A DNA stretch of 64,000 nucleotides from JBFWNG01 sp050251195. GTDB lineage: Bacteria; Bdellovibrionota_B; Oligoflexia; Oligoflexales; Oligoflexaceae. The DNA lies in NCBI GenBank assembly GCA_050251195.1, contig JBFWNG010000006.1, forward strand, positions 124,001 to 188,000, in the 5' to 3' direction. A program made the position numbers and the translations under genes. Shown piece after piece: positions 9,014-17,661 of the stretch (positions within the stretch are counted from its first letter, which is position 1; each line of letters starts with the position of its first letter). Under the pieces are notes generated by a model. The model was given only the letters and a program-made list of their open reading frames with translations, had not been told where the DNA came from and did not search any database.

Positions 9014-10590
9014 GTCACCAACGTGAGGAACCTGTCTTTGCCTATTTCCTTGATGAATTGCGGCAGCCGCGGTCCGCTTTCGCGGTCGATAAGGCATTGG
9101 TAAACCGCTTTAAAGAATTCACCGGAATCGCAGCCTGTCTTGCGAATGACTTCGTCGTAGATGAGCTGATTTAGGTCTTTAGTCTCAATGGAATCGAGAT
9201 TGGTGGTTTTTACAAGTCCCGACAAAGCATTAAGCGCCTGCTTTTGAGACGAGTTAAACTCCGTCGGATTTGGCGTTTTACGAAGCGTATAACGAAATTC
9301 TTTTGGAGCATAACGTTCGAGCCAAGCTTTCGCTTTTTCGGCTCGCGCGTGAAACAGCGTCACGTCTGAGGCATCGGTTATCTTGCTGCTGTAAAAACGC
9401 TCATAAGCGCGTTGCGAATCCATATCGCAGATTTGCAGTCGGTCGCAGAGCTCTCTAAAGGCCGGACGAATAGGCGCGCGTTTCGGCATTGGGCCCACCA
9501 CGGACAATTCATAGGTGCGCTTAATAAGAGGGAATTTCCCTTCTTTTTCAGGAACCGGACCAAGCGCCATAGTCTCGATCTTGTCGAATTCTTCGTAGGT
9601 TTTGATCACGTCTTGGTCAAAAGAAATCGAGAAGTCGTGGTTGGGGCGTTGATCGGCAAAGATCCATCGGATCATCTGCGGTTCGTAAATCTCAAGCGCA
9701 TCCGAAAGGGTGATAACGTCTCCCGACGACGACGACATTTTGCCGCCCTTACCTTTGGCCGAAACGAAATCGTACTGCAGATACACCGGGGGTCGTTGAT
9801 TCCACACCTCTTGCGAGATTTTTTTGCCTGTATCGAAAGATCCGCCTTCGGTGGAATGATCTTTGCCGCCCGGTTCGAATTGCACGTTCTCATGATGCCA
9901 GCGCATGGGCCAGTCAGCGCGCCAGTTGAGTTTGAGGTTTCGTGTCTTGCGAATGTCCGTCGTTGTTTCGTGGTGGCAGAGAGAACACTTGTAGCTGTAG
10001 TTCCACTCTCCGTCGTAACGTTCATAATCCATTTGATCGCGGTCGCATTTTTCACAATAGATGGTTGTGGGGAGCCAGGTGTCTTCAAGCGGTGACGAGC
10101 GATACTCGTTCAGAATTGCTTTAATTTTGTCGTTTTGCTCGAGCGCTTTGCGAATGGCTTCAGCATAAGTCCCCGCGGCGTAACGATCTTCTTGGTAAAG
10201 GAATTCCGGCGCGATACCCATGATCTTCAGCTCGGACTCAAACGTTTTTATGTTGTAGTCCGCATAGCTCTTAGCCTTACCGTGAGGATCCGGAAGACGG
10301 GAGATCGGATGGCGGAGGTTTTTTTCGAGCATCTCTTGGTTGGGCAAGTTTTTGGGAACTTTCCTAAACGTGTCGAAGTTGTCCCAGCTGTATATGAAGC
10401 GGACCTTCTTGCCGGCGTCGTGCAATGCGCGAGCGACAAAGTAAGTGGTGATAACTTCGCGAAAATTGCCGATGTGAACTGTTCCGGACGGCGTGATGCC
10501 GCTGGCGACGGTGTAGACCGGCAAGTCGCCCCATGTGGAGACAATCTTAACGACCGTCGTATCGGCCCAATGCGGTGATAAAGGTTTCAT
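9010..10590 (-). CDS. lysK: Lysyl-tRNA synthetase, class I
   Basis: 526-residue class I (Rossmann-fold) LysRS rather than the class II enzyme found in most bacteria. The HIGH-type motif is seen as TVHIGN (about residues 36-41) and the KMSKS-type motif as GKMSSSSGD. Paired cysteines in a zinc-ribbon-like insertion (IYCEKCDRD and YKCSLCHHE) fit the archaeal-type enzyme. Class I LysRS is scattered among archaea, spirochaetes, alphaproteobacteria and some deltaproteobacteria-like lineages. A class II lysS may exist elsewhere in the genome. It is co-transcribed with the downstream lipoprotein gene. Confidence 0.93.
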   Translation of the reverse strand: MKPLSPHWADTTVVKIVSTWGDLPVYTVASGITPSGTVHIGNFREVITTYFVARALHDAGKKVRFIYSWDNFDTFRKVPKNLPNQEMLEKNLRHPISRLPDPHGKAKSYADYNIKTFESELKIMGIAPEFLYQEDRYAAGTYAEAIRKALEQNDKIKAILNEYRSSPLEDTWLPTTIYCEKCDRDQMDYERYDGEWNYSYKCSLCHHETTTDIRKTRNLKLNWRADWPMRWHHENVQFEPGGKDHSTEGGSFDTGKKISQEVWNQRPPVYLQYDFVSAKGKGGKMSSSSGDVITLSDALEIYEPQMIRWIFADQRPNHDFSISFDQDVIKTYEEFDKIETMALGPVPEKEGKFPLIKRTYELSVVGPMPKRAPIRPAFRELCDRLQICDMDSQRAYERFYSSKITDASDVTLFHARAEKAKAWLERYAPKEFRYTLRKTPNPTEFNSSQKQALNALSGLVKTTNLDSIETKDLNQLIYDEVIRKTGCDSGEFFKAVYQCLIDRESGPRLPQFIKEIGKDRFLTLVT

Positions 10591-10658
10591 TTCATTGACT
10601 CAGACGTAGTTCAGACCACCGAATTTACACTAAAGAGACGGAATAGAAAAGGCCTCCA

Positions 10659-11993
10659 TCACTTTCCGTGCTCAATCTTCGGCCAGTATTCGTTAAACTT
10701 AAAATCCGCGCTGTGAGGCAAATGGTGGCAGCTCGTGCAGACCTCGCGCGCGGAAGCGGCCTTTTTGGGTTTAACAGTCGGATTCATCACGTGCTCTTTG
10801 CGCGGTCCGTGGCAGGTTTCGCATTGGACGGAAGCGAACTCCGGCGTTGCCTCCTCTGAAATAAACCCTCCGGGTATTTCCAGGCCCAGAACATGGCAGT
10901 TGACGCATTCCAGGTTTGTTCTCTTTTCCGGCGGCAGGGCCTTGTAAGCGGAGGCATGTTTGGATTCTTTCCATTTCTCATAGGCCTGCAGGTGGCAGGC
11001 GGCGCAAGCTTGGGCGCCAACAAAGGGGGAAGGATGCCCCTCCGCCTTTTTTTTGGCGGCGTGCGCCAGGAACAACCGTGTTTCTTCCTGGTCCAGGTTT
11101 TCCATGACTTTGGCGAGCTTGCTCGGACCCTTAAACTCCGTGGTGAGCCAGGCGAACAAAGATTGTTGGGGTACGAGGCCATCGAGGCTCAATCCCTCCT
11201 TTTTGCACTCGCCGCCTCCCGGACATTTTTCGATGCCCAGTGCGGGGGTCGAACGCAGCGCATCCCCGAGAAGCACGCCTTGGCCAAAGACCGGAACGGC
11301 ATATATTTCAGGCGCAACAAGAAGCCTGCCTGGCTCTTCCTTTTCTATCGGTGAGGGTTGCGTTTCCCAGTTGCTCGAGTTGGATGCGATCACGACATCG
11401 AAAAAATCCCCGGATGTTGCCGTCGCTAGCAATGTCTTAGAACCCGCGAACAGGAGAACCTTCTTTCGCCCCGGGAATTTTTGAGCAAACGCATCGCGCA
11501 GTTTGAGAAAATCCTTTGGGTCAGACCGGCCTTCGACGAAGCCCAGCACCAGGACCTTGTCGTCGGCGAGATGGGTTTTCACAAAAGGTTGTTTGCGTGT
11601 GGACGACGTCAATATATAGGTCTGATTTTTCGGTGAACTCATTTTGTTTTTGGCAAAAAACAAAGCTTCGGTTTCATTAAAAAGCGAAGCGCTAGATGCT
11701 ATAACGTCGAGGCTCGCGGCTATCGTCTTCGCTTTGCCGTCATCCAGGTTTTTGCGGGAAAAATTATTGCCGAGGTCAAACACATAGATGCCAGGGTGCG
11801 TTCGCCGAGTTTGGTCGAGAAAGTTGCTCAACCGTTCCAGTCCACCTAAATCCGTGGTCGGGTCACATCCGCAAGGCTCGGTTTCGCCCCGGAAGTCGCC
11901 AAAGGCAACCCATGCAGGGTCCGAACCTCCCGCCGCGGTTGCGTAAGACGGGAGAAACATCGAGAGGAGAAGGATATGGCTGATTCTTTGCAT
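10659..11993 (-). CDS. Exported tetrahaem cytochrome c with N-terminal nucleotidase-like domain
   Basis: From the ATG at 11993 the protein has 444 residues and starts with a clean signal peptide (hydrophobic LLLSMFLPSYATAA). The first two thirds contain VAFGDFRGETEPCGCDPTTD and DLGNNFSRK, resembling metallophosphatase/UshA-like domains that occur fused to cytochromes. The C-terminal part has four CxxCH haem sites at about residues 330, 363, 391 and 419, in the spacing of cytochrome c554-like proteins. It is probably periplasmic and acts in electron transfer; the substrate is unknown. An in-frame start 75 bases upstream would give an unlikely signal peptide. Confidence 0.75.
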   Translation of the reverse strand: MQRISHILLLSMFLPSYATAAGGSDPAWVAFGDFRGETEPCGCDPTTDLGGLERLSNFLDQTRRTHPGIYVFDLGNNFSRKNLDDGKAKTIAASLDVIASSASLFNETEALFFAKNKMSSPKNQTYILTSSTRKQPFVKTHLADDKVLVLGFVEGRSDPKDFLKLRDAFAQKFPGRKKVLLFAGSKTLLATATSGDFFDVVIASNSSNWETQPSPIEKEEPGRLLVAPEIYAVPVFGQGVLLGDALRSTPALGIEKCPGGGECKKEGLSLDGLVPQQSLFAWLTTEFKGPSKLAKVMENLDQEETRLFLAHAAKKKAEGHPSPFVGAQACAACHLQAYEKWKESKHASAYKALPPEKRTNLECVNCHVLGLEIPGGFISEEATPEFASVQCETCHGPRKEHVMNPTVKPKKAASAREVCTSCHHLPHSADFKFNEYWPKIEHGK

Positions 11994-12101
11994 TTGATTT
12001 ATCTCATGGTCGAGCCGTATGTCTCTTGACAATAGCATACGACAGATTAGATTGTCGTGTAACGCCACAATCTCCTAAGTGGCCAAAATTAAAGAAGTCT
12101 T

Positions 12102-12407
12102 ATGAAACAAGAGAAAATTTACCGCGTCCGATTCGTTGAGAAAGATCAGAAGGAACCTATTGAGGCCCTTGTAAAGTCAGTTGAGCCTTCCGATTTTACA
12201 GGGCTCGTTTGTTTCAAGGATTTCGTATTTAGAGATCAAACTAAGAAAATAATCTTACCCGAAGAAGAGGCGGCAAGTAAAAGATTTCACAAAACTCTTG
12301 CTTTGCACATTCCCTATCATAATATCCTCTTTGTAGAAGAATTGTACGACGAACCGGTAGACTACAATAGTCTGGCGTTTCTCAAAAGTGTTGAAAGTAG
12401 TCCCTAG
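12102..12407 (+). CDS. DUF1820 family protein
   Basis: 101 residues, cytoplasmic, no signal. The pattern IYRVRFV...EALVKSVEPSDFTGLVCFKDFVF...HIPYHNILFVEEL follows the DUF1820 family, small beta-rich proteins of proteobacteria with no assigned function. It ends seven bases before the sulfatase-fold gene on the same strand, so the two may be an operon. Confidence 0.65.
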   Translation: MKQEKIYRVRFVEKDQKEPIEALVKSVEPSDFTGLVCFKDFVFRDQTKKIILPEEEAASKRFHKTLALHIPYHNILFVEELYDEPVDYNSLAFLKSVESSP

Positions 12408-12413
12408 GATTCC

Positions 12414-14315
12414 TTGCAAGAACGTCTTTATAAATCGTGGCTTTCCGCCGGTCGGTTTTGGCTGCTTGTTAGCCTGCTGTTTCTGGTCCACCGGCTTTTA
12501 ACTTTCCCGTACCTGTCGGATTCCGCGGATTGGGTCAAAACCCTCGAATCCGCGCTTGTCGGCACATGGAGCGACCTTTGGGTAGCATGGCTGGTAGGTG
12601 CGTTGGTTTTTTGGGTGCATCTCACGACCAGTCGGAAGGTTGCCCGTGGCTTCGATCGAGCTTTCCTCTTATTTATCGGCCTTGTCGTCGCGGCCCACCA
12701 AAGCTATGTAGAGTTCTTCGGATTCCAATTTATTCTAAACCATTTCAAGTACCTTTCGGATCGCGCTTTTATTGGCGCTAACATCCGATCCCTTTTGGAA
12801 TGGCGGGTGCTCGCCACGGCGTTCGTCGCGGCCGGTCTCGTCGCGATTTATCCCAGATTTCGCCTCAAGCCGGTGCAATCAAAAACGCTCCCCGTCGCCG
12901 CCGCCCTTTGCGTCACCATCCTTCCCGTCATAGGACACAGTCTTAATATCCACTATCGGGTGCAATGGTTCGTGCCGGAGAGGCTGCAGACCCAAGTCTT
13001 CGAACGGATCTATCTGCAGTGGAAGATACAGGACAACCTGACGGATTATCCGAAGGATGAGATGAACTTTCTCAGATCGGCCTTAGGCGACAAAGGTTCT
13101 GATCTCTCGCCACAGAGCGCGGTCTGGCGCCAGGTGAGGGATTCCGGAGAAATGCATCCGCTCGCCGTTCAGATGCGCAGGGAGTTGGCCAATACGGTCC
13201 AGGAAGGGAGACGGCCGCTTATCCTGGTCGTTTTGTTGGAGTCGGCGCGACCTCTGGAGTTCGGAACTTTCGGATTTTACGGAGGTGAAAGCCTGACGCC
13301 GAACTTTGACAAGCTGGCTCGGGAATCCGTGCTCTTCAAGGAAGCTTATAGCACCGGAACGGTTACCCGTAGCGGTCAAGAAGCGGCGTGGTGCGGTTAT
13401 TATTCCGGGTTTTCTAATTCACTCATGCGGGAAAGGCCAGATCTAACCTTGGCTTGTCTTCCGTCTCTTCTGAAAAACCAAGTTGAGTCTTTTTGGTTTC
13501 ATGGCGGCAAAGGCGAGTTTGACAACCAAAAGACGTTTTGGCAATCGCAAGGCGTTCAGCATTTCATTACGGGCCAATCCTTTGCGCCGGATACTCCAAG
13601 ATCCGACTGGGGCGTAAGTGACAAGGCTCTGTTCCAAAGAAGCGCTGAAGAAATCACCCGGCTCGAAGGGAGTGCTGCCAAACAACCTTTTCTCCTTGGT
13701 TTCGTGCTCTCGATCACGAATCACATACCGTGGGGCGTGCCGAGCGATAGTTCGGAAACCGTCAAAGCTGCCGCTGCCGCAAGCGAACAACCTCACTTTG
13801 TTACCACGATGTATACGGATGACGCGTTGGGCGCCTTTGTCGACGATCTTAAGCAGCGGGGCATTTGGCAGGATACGCTTATGATCGTTTCAAGCGATCA
13901 CGGAATAACGAAATCAGCAAAGTCCAATTACAATTCTCCAAATGCAGGCAAAAAGCAGCTTAGCCACATCGTTCTTTCGATAACCGGAGGCGTTGCGACG
14001 AAAAGTTTGAGGGCTTTGCAGATGGATCAATTAGAGGTCAAAGACTTCGTGTCACAAGCCGATATCGCGCCCTTTATCTCCTACGTTACGGGCAACGACA
14101 CGGCGGCATTCATGGGCGAGCCATTGCTCAGCAAGAGGCGGATGCCTGTGTTCTCCGACGTCATAACGGACGTCTACTTTCCCCAAGAAGATTCTTCAAT
14201 TTCAAGAAGGGACAAGATCGAAGCGCCATTGGCTTCTATTCCTGACAACCTTAAGTTCGCGGTGAGTTACTATCGGGCGTTTTTATATAGTTTGTTCGAA
14301 ATGTCGGTGGATTAA
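12414..14315 (+). CDS. Membrane-anchored sulfatase-fold phosphotransferase (LtaS/OpgB/EptA-like)
   Basis: 633 residues. About four to five hydrophobic segments occupy the first 170 residues; the rest is an alkaline-phosphatase/sulfatase-type domain facing the periplasm. The likely metal and nucleophile elements are LLESARPLEFG, the threonine in GTVTRSGQEAAW, and IVSSDHGITKS. Such enzymes move phosphoglycerol or phosphoethanolamine onto glycans, lipid A or polymers; the acceptor cannot be told from sequence. It starts with TTG, with AGGA five bases upstream, directly after the DUF1820 gene. Its last four bases overlap a convergent gene. Confidence 0.72.
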   Translation: MQERLYKSWLSAGRFWLLVSLLFLVHRLLTFPYLSDSADWVKTLESALVGTWSDLWVAWLVGALVFWVHLTTSRKVARGFDRAFLLFIGLVVAAHQSYVEFFGFQFILNHFKYLSDRAFIGANIRSLLEWRVLATAFVAAGLVAIYPRFRLKPVQSKTLPVAAALCVTILPVIGHSLNIHYRVQWFVPERLQTQVFERIYLQWKIQDNLTDYPKDEMNFLRSALGDKGSDLSPQSAVWRQVRDSGEMHPLAVQMRRELANTVQEGRRPLILVVLLESARPLEFGTFGFYGGESLTPNFDKLARESVLFKEAYSTGTVTRSGQEAAWCGYYSGFSNSLMRERPDLTLACLPSLLKNQVESFWFHGGKGEFDNQKTFWQSQGVQHFITGQSFAPDTPRSDWGVSDKALFQRSAEEITRLEGSAAKQPFLLGFVLSITNHIPWGVPSDSSETVKAAAAASEQPHFVTTMYTDDALGAFVDDLKQRGIWQDTLMIVSSDHGITKSAKSNYNSPNAGKKQLSHIVLSITGGVATKSLRALQMDQLEVKDFVSQADIAPFISYVTGNDTAAFMGEPLLSKRRMPVFSDVITDVYFPQEDSSISRRDKIEAPLASIPDNLKFAVSYYRAFLYSLFEMSVD

Positions 14316-14569
14316 TCTCGGCTTGCAACCCAATTCATCATGAGTTCCTTGATTTTCGTTTGGTATGGCACGTTCTCTAACATTGACTTGGTCTTGAAGG
14401 TTGCGAGCAAACTCTCAGGAACTTTGATGCTGATCAGTTTGCTTTTGGAAGGTCGGGCTTCAGAAACTAGAACGCGAAAGTTTTCGACAAAAAGGATGAT
14501 CTGCTCGGTTGTGAGAACCGACTGACCTTCTAAAGCATCGTTGTCGAAAATTTGGGGCGTTTTATTCAC
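14312..14569 (-). CDS. Ribbon-helix-helix protein, probable antitoxin
   Basis: 85 residues. The C-terminal half (KLISIKVPESLLATFKTKS then NVPYQTKIKELMMNWV) has the beta-strand followed by two helices of CopG/Arc-type DNA-binding proteins, the common fold of antitoxins. The ATG overlaps the stop of the upstream nucleotidyltransferase gene by four bases. I infer an antitoxin that also represses the operon through the palindrome at 15048-15068. Its position second in the operon is less common but known for several modules. Confidence 0.6.
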   Translation of the reverse strand: MNKTPQIFDNDALEGQSVLTTEQIILFVENFRVLVSEARPSKSKLISIKVPESLLATFKTKSMLENVPYQTKIKELMMNWVASRD

Positions 14570-15036
14570 TTTTTCAATTTCCTTAGAGCAGCAATGTCTA
14601 AGAGATCTTGAGGTCTACCGGATTCCTCTTTCATGGCCATAAGATCGTCGATCGCAAGGATGACGAGCTTGTGCCCTCTAAACTCTTTGACGGCTGTCTT
14701 GAAGTTTTTTAAATCGTGAGTGATGATCACATCTACAACTTCGGTAGGATTTGATGTGTTGTAAAATGACCAAGCGATGAGATTTCTATTTTTTATGTAT
14801 TCTTCGCGAAAAGAAAAAACTTCCCTTGCCACGACGGGTAGGCGGGAAGCAAAGCCCATGCGTTTCAATGAGCTCTCGATCTTTTCAAAGTTTTCTAACG
14901 CGATATTTGTGATGATGTCTATATCGATGGTTCCCCTAACGGCTCCGTGGAGTGCAACGGCGAACCCGCCAACAATAGCGTAGGGAATTTTCTCTTTGGC
15001 GAATTCTCCGCAAATTTTTTCTATCAAAGTCATCAT
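14566..15036 (-). CDS. Nucleotidyltransferase, probable toxin of a toxin-antitoxin pair
   Basis: 156 residues of the minimal nucleotidyltransferase fold: YAIVGGFAVALHG (GG motif) followed by GTIDIDIITN with the two metal-binding aspartates, then a third acidic strand around VVDVIITHD. Small enzymes of this type, related to AbiEii and MNT-domain toxins, modify tRNA or proteins and are encoded beside an antitoxin, as here. The tail KEESGRPQDLLDIAALRK is typical of this group. Alternatively it could be a housekeeping-type transferase, but the small RHH partner favours a TA module. Confidence 0.65.
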   Translation of the reverse strand: MMTLIEKICGEFAKEKIPYAIVGGFAVALHGAVRGTIDIDIITNIALENFEKIESSLKRMGFASRLPVVAREVFSFREEYIKNRNLIAWSFYNTSNPTEVVDVIITHDLKNFKTAVKEFRGHKLVILAIDDLMAMKEESGRPQDLLDIAALRKLKK

Positions 15037-15047
15037 GGAGCAACTAT

Positions 15048-15068
15048 AGTATATACCAGTATATACTG
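15048..15068 (-). promoter_or_regulatory. Palindromic operator/promoter of the TA operon
   Basis: AGTATATAC (15048-15056) is repeated directly as AGTATATAC (15058-15066), and the second copy lies in the perfect palindrome CAGTATATACTG (15057-15068). On the minus strand TATACT-like sequences fall 10-30 bases before the ATG, so promoter and operator overlap. No good ribosome site lies before the ATG, which suggests a very short or leaderless transcript. Confidence 0.55.
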
Positions 15069-15089
15069 CAATCTTTATATGAAAGTGTC

Positions 15090-16769
15090 TTATTTTTCAG
15101 TAAGTTGCACATTTCGAACCGAGGCGAGACTGCCAGACTTATATCCCATCACCCGAAGTTTCTCTTGATTCTCCAGGTCAAAGAGAGCCACGTCGTCGAT
15201 GAACATGGCGCGCGATCCTGAATTGCCTGCAAGTGGTGAAAGGACCCGTTCCTCTGCGCATTCCATTTCTGTTTCTGAGTTTACGATGCAAACTTCCACT
15301 TCAGAAATATCTGAAGGCGCTGACACTCCAATGTAATAGCGGCCTCCGAATTCCGTGGGAATGAGCGCAAGTTTGAGATCGTGACCAAGGTTTGTGGAAA
15401 ACTCGTCGTAAAGAGTCGCGTAATTGGAAGTCTCAAGGTGCATTCCGGCATAGTGCGCGAGAAAGCCAAGTATGAGCTTTACGAACCGCTCGGGAAGCGC
15501 CCTGTTGGGCCCGTTCTCGACTGTGTCGGACGCCGAGTGAATATGCGGATTGTAGCTTCCCGGATTCTCGAAGGGGAAAACGGTGGGAAAACCTCGCGTA
15601 AACCACGATTTGTGATCGGACGTTCCTCCTGCAAGCTTCTTCTCCTCGTAGGGACTGTTGAGATAGTTCTTAATGATGTCCTTTGCCGATCTTCGCACGC
15701 TGGTGCTTGTGTCTGTTGACACGAGGTAAATGGTGTCGTCGTCATCGGTTGCCGAATAAGTGTTCATATCAACTTGCAGCATGGCGACCACATTTTTTTG
15801 ATCCTCAGCATAGTTTTCCGCAATCTCGCCGCTACCGATCAAACCAACTTCCTCGGCTGCGTACGCATGGAGTTCAACGTTGCGATCGAACTTCACCCCT
15901 GCGTCCTTCAAGATCCTTAACACTTCAGCGAGCGTGGCCACGCCGCTGGCGTTATCGTCGGAGCCTGGCGCATCATTCTCATCATCCGGATTGATGCTGT
16001 CCAGATGAGAGCCAATAACGACGGTTTTTTCGGTATCCGTCTCACCGGCAATGGTTGCAACTACGGAATTCTGATCTGATCCAGAGTGGACCACGAGACT
16101 GCTTGTGTAGTTCGCAAGATTTCCCGCCGCGGCATCGAAAATATCTTTGATCGTGGCGCTCACTTCAAGACCGCTTTGGGTCGTGTGATATCGAGAGCCG
16201 ACACTCGTTAAAGTTGTAAGGTTATCTTCGAAATCCTCGAGTTTTGCAGAATCGACAAGATCGGCGACTTCAGGAATCTTTATGGCCGAGTGATAGACGG
16301 GAGGAGTCAGGACCGTTTCTTCGCGCAACGACGCCGCGAAGGGGATGCGCTGTATATTGCCGCATGCGAAGCTGCTGGAGTCGTGCGCTAAGTTTGCCCA
16401 ATGCGTGACTTCCTCTTTTGAATTGAGCGAGACAACAGCGAGGGAAACGTTCCTTTCCTCGCGCAATGAGCGCAAAGCGGACGACTGAAGAAGTGCTTTT
16501 TCAAGAGGCGTTCCGCTTAAGAAGGTTATGAGATAGAGATTTTCATGCGGCCCGATCAAGGGAAAATCGTCCTCGGGCACCGTAATGCTAAACTCCCCTT
16601 GTTTCCATAGCAAGCGATCCCCTGCGTCCTTATGATACTTGATAGAGACGGCGCCCTTATATGAGCTTGGAGATTGCAAGCAGATGGAGAGAAGCGACAA
16701 AAAGACGAGACGGCGTGTGCATCTAGTCAAGGTCTTTGAGTGCAAACGGATTGCCTGCCCAGTCTTCAT
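15090..16769 (-). CDS. Secreted M28-family zinc aminopeptidase
   Basis: 559 residues with an N-terminal signal-like hydrophobic segment (about residues 20-32). The M28 metal site is complete: His255 and Asp257 (GSHLDSI), bridging Asp271 (PGSDDNASG), catalytic Glu306 with Glu307 (YAAEEVGLIGS), Asp334 (LQVDMN) and His411 (HIHSASD). It most resembles leucyl aminopeptidases of the Vibrio proteolyticus type, which trim peptides outside the cell. About 180 N-terminal residues precede the catalytic domain and a beta-rich C-terminal extension follows. The ATG is preceded by GGAG five bases upstream; it overlaps the preceding small lipoprotein gene by 47 bases. Confidence 0.85.
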   Translation of the reverse strand: MKTGQAIRLHSKTLTRCTRRLVFLSLLSICLQSPSSYKGAVSIKYHKDAGDRLLWKQGEFSITVPEDDFPLIGPHENLYLITFLSGTPLEKALLQSSALRSLREERNVSLAVVSLNSKEEVTHWANLAHDSSSFACGNIQRIPFAASLREETVLTPPVYHSAIKIPEVADLVDSAKLEDFEDNLTTLTSVGSRYHTTQSGLEVSATIKDIFDAAAGNLANYTSSLVVHSGSDQNSVVATIAGETDTEKTVVIGSHLDSINPDDENDAPGSDDNASGVATLAEVLRILKDAGVKFDRNVELHAYAAEEVGLIGSGEIAENYAEDQKNVVAMLQVDMNTYSATDDDDTIYLVSTDTSTSVRRSAKDIIKNYLNSPYEEKKLAGGTSDHKSWFTRGFPTVFPFENPGSYNPHIHSASDTVENGPNRALPERFVKLILGFLAHYAGMHLETSNYATLYDEFSTNLGHDLKLALIPTEFGGRYYIGVSAPSDISEVEVCIVNSETEMECAEERVLSPLAGNSGSRAMFIDDVALFDLENQEKLRVMGYKSGSLASVRNVQLTEK

Positions 16770-16926
16770 TGACGCTCCAATTTTTAGGAAAATTCTTATT
16801 AAGACCGGTTATACCCTCGCCTTTGTGGCTGCTCTTCTTTCCGCATAACGTAAGAAACAAGAGAAAAGGTAACAGTCCAAATACAAAGACGTAGTTTTGT
16901 ATTTTTTTGTATTTTCTATTTTGCAT
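16723..16926 (-). CDS. Small lipoprotein-like peptide
   Basis: 67 residues from the ATG at 16926, with AAAAAGG upstream. A basic start (NRKYKK) is followed by a hydrophobic stretch (VFVFGLLPFLLFLTLC) ending in a possible lipobox cysteine, and a polar tail. It overlaps the start of the M28 peptidase gene in another frame, so it may be a coupled leader gene or a short anchored partner. No family recognised. Confidence 0.45.
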   Translation of the reverse strand: MQNRKYKKIQNYVFVFGLLPFLLFLTLCGKKSSHKGEGITGLNKNFPKNWSVNEDWAGNPFALKDLD

Positions 16927-16989
16927 GTGCTGCCTTTTTAAAAATTTTAAAGGAAATTCCGAAGAAAATACAGACAAAAGGAGGTCAAG

Positions 16990-17508
16990 GTGAAGTTCGC
17001 TCTCTTTTCAATTTTCTGGTTATTGACGGCATGCGGTCTCACATCTACGAGTGCCACGGAGCAGACGCTCACAATTGAAATGGCGGCCTCGAAAACGACG
17101 CCAGACGGAGCGGAGGGAGACGTCACTCCAAAATATCAAAATTATACGATAACGGCGGTCAACTTCCTCAGCGAAGACGGCACGGAAACGACAGAGCTAT
17201 ACGGCGCAACGGACGGCAAAGAGTATAAGATTATCGAGCGCGATCAAATCATCTTCAAGAAAGACATTGGAGATCTCAAGGGCAACACGTACTCGGGCAT
17301 TACCGTGAGCTTTAACGGCGACGTCACGGGCGCCTCCGAGAATTCCGACGATCACTCCTTTATCCTTTCAGATCCTAACCTCGTTCTCAGCGAAGCGTTC
17401 ACAATCGAAAAGGGCAAATCGATAACGCTCTACATCAGCGTTTTGTGGAAGAACACCGTCCTAGAGGACGCGATGTCGGAACCAGGTTTCAAACTCAGCC
17501 TTGACTAG
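16990..17508 (+). CDS. Hypothetical lipoprotein
   Basis: 172 residues starting at GTG with a strong AGGAGG site five bases upstream. The leader ends in LLTACG, a clear lipobox with Cys15. The mature part is acidic and beta-rich (TITAVNFLSEDGTETTEL, ITVSFNGDVTG), with no recognised motif. It is divergent from the small lipoprotein/M28 peptidase genes and shares their upstream region. Confidence 0.65.
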   Translation: MKFALFSIFWLLTACGLTSTSATEQTLTIEMAASKTTPDGAEGDVTPKYQNYTITAVNFLSEDGTETTELYGATDGKEYKIIERDQIIFKKDIGDLKGNTYSGITVSFNGDVTGASENSDDHSFILSDPNLVLSEAFTIEKGKSITLYISVLWKNTVLEDAMSEPGFKLSLD

Positions 17509-17621
17509 TTTTTAGGGGACTTCACCTGAATTGAGGCCCAATTTCGGTGCAAACGGGAAGGGTTAAGAAAGTGTGGTTCTGTAAGGCCTGGAAATCACGC
17601 CACAAAGAGACATCAGCAAAT

Positions 17622-17637
17622 TGGCCCGAAGAATGCT
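17622..17637 (+). promoter_or_regulatory. Candidate sigma-54 (-24/-12) promoter
   Basis: TGGCCC-N5-ATGCT places GG (17623-17624) and GC (17635-17636) with the invariant ten-base gap of sigma-54 promoters (consensus TGGCAC-N5-TTGCA). It lies 25 bases before the ATG of a sigma-54 activator gene, so that regulator may control its own expression. Confidence 0.5.
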
Positions 17638-17661
17638 TTATGCGCCGCACGAGGAAAAATA

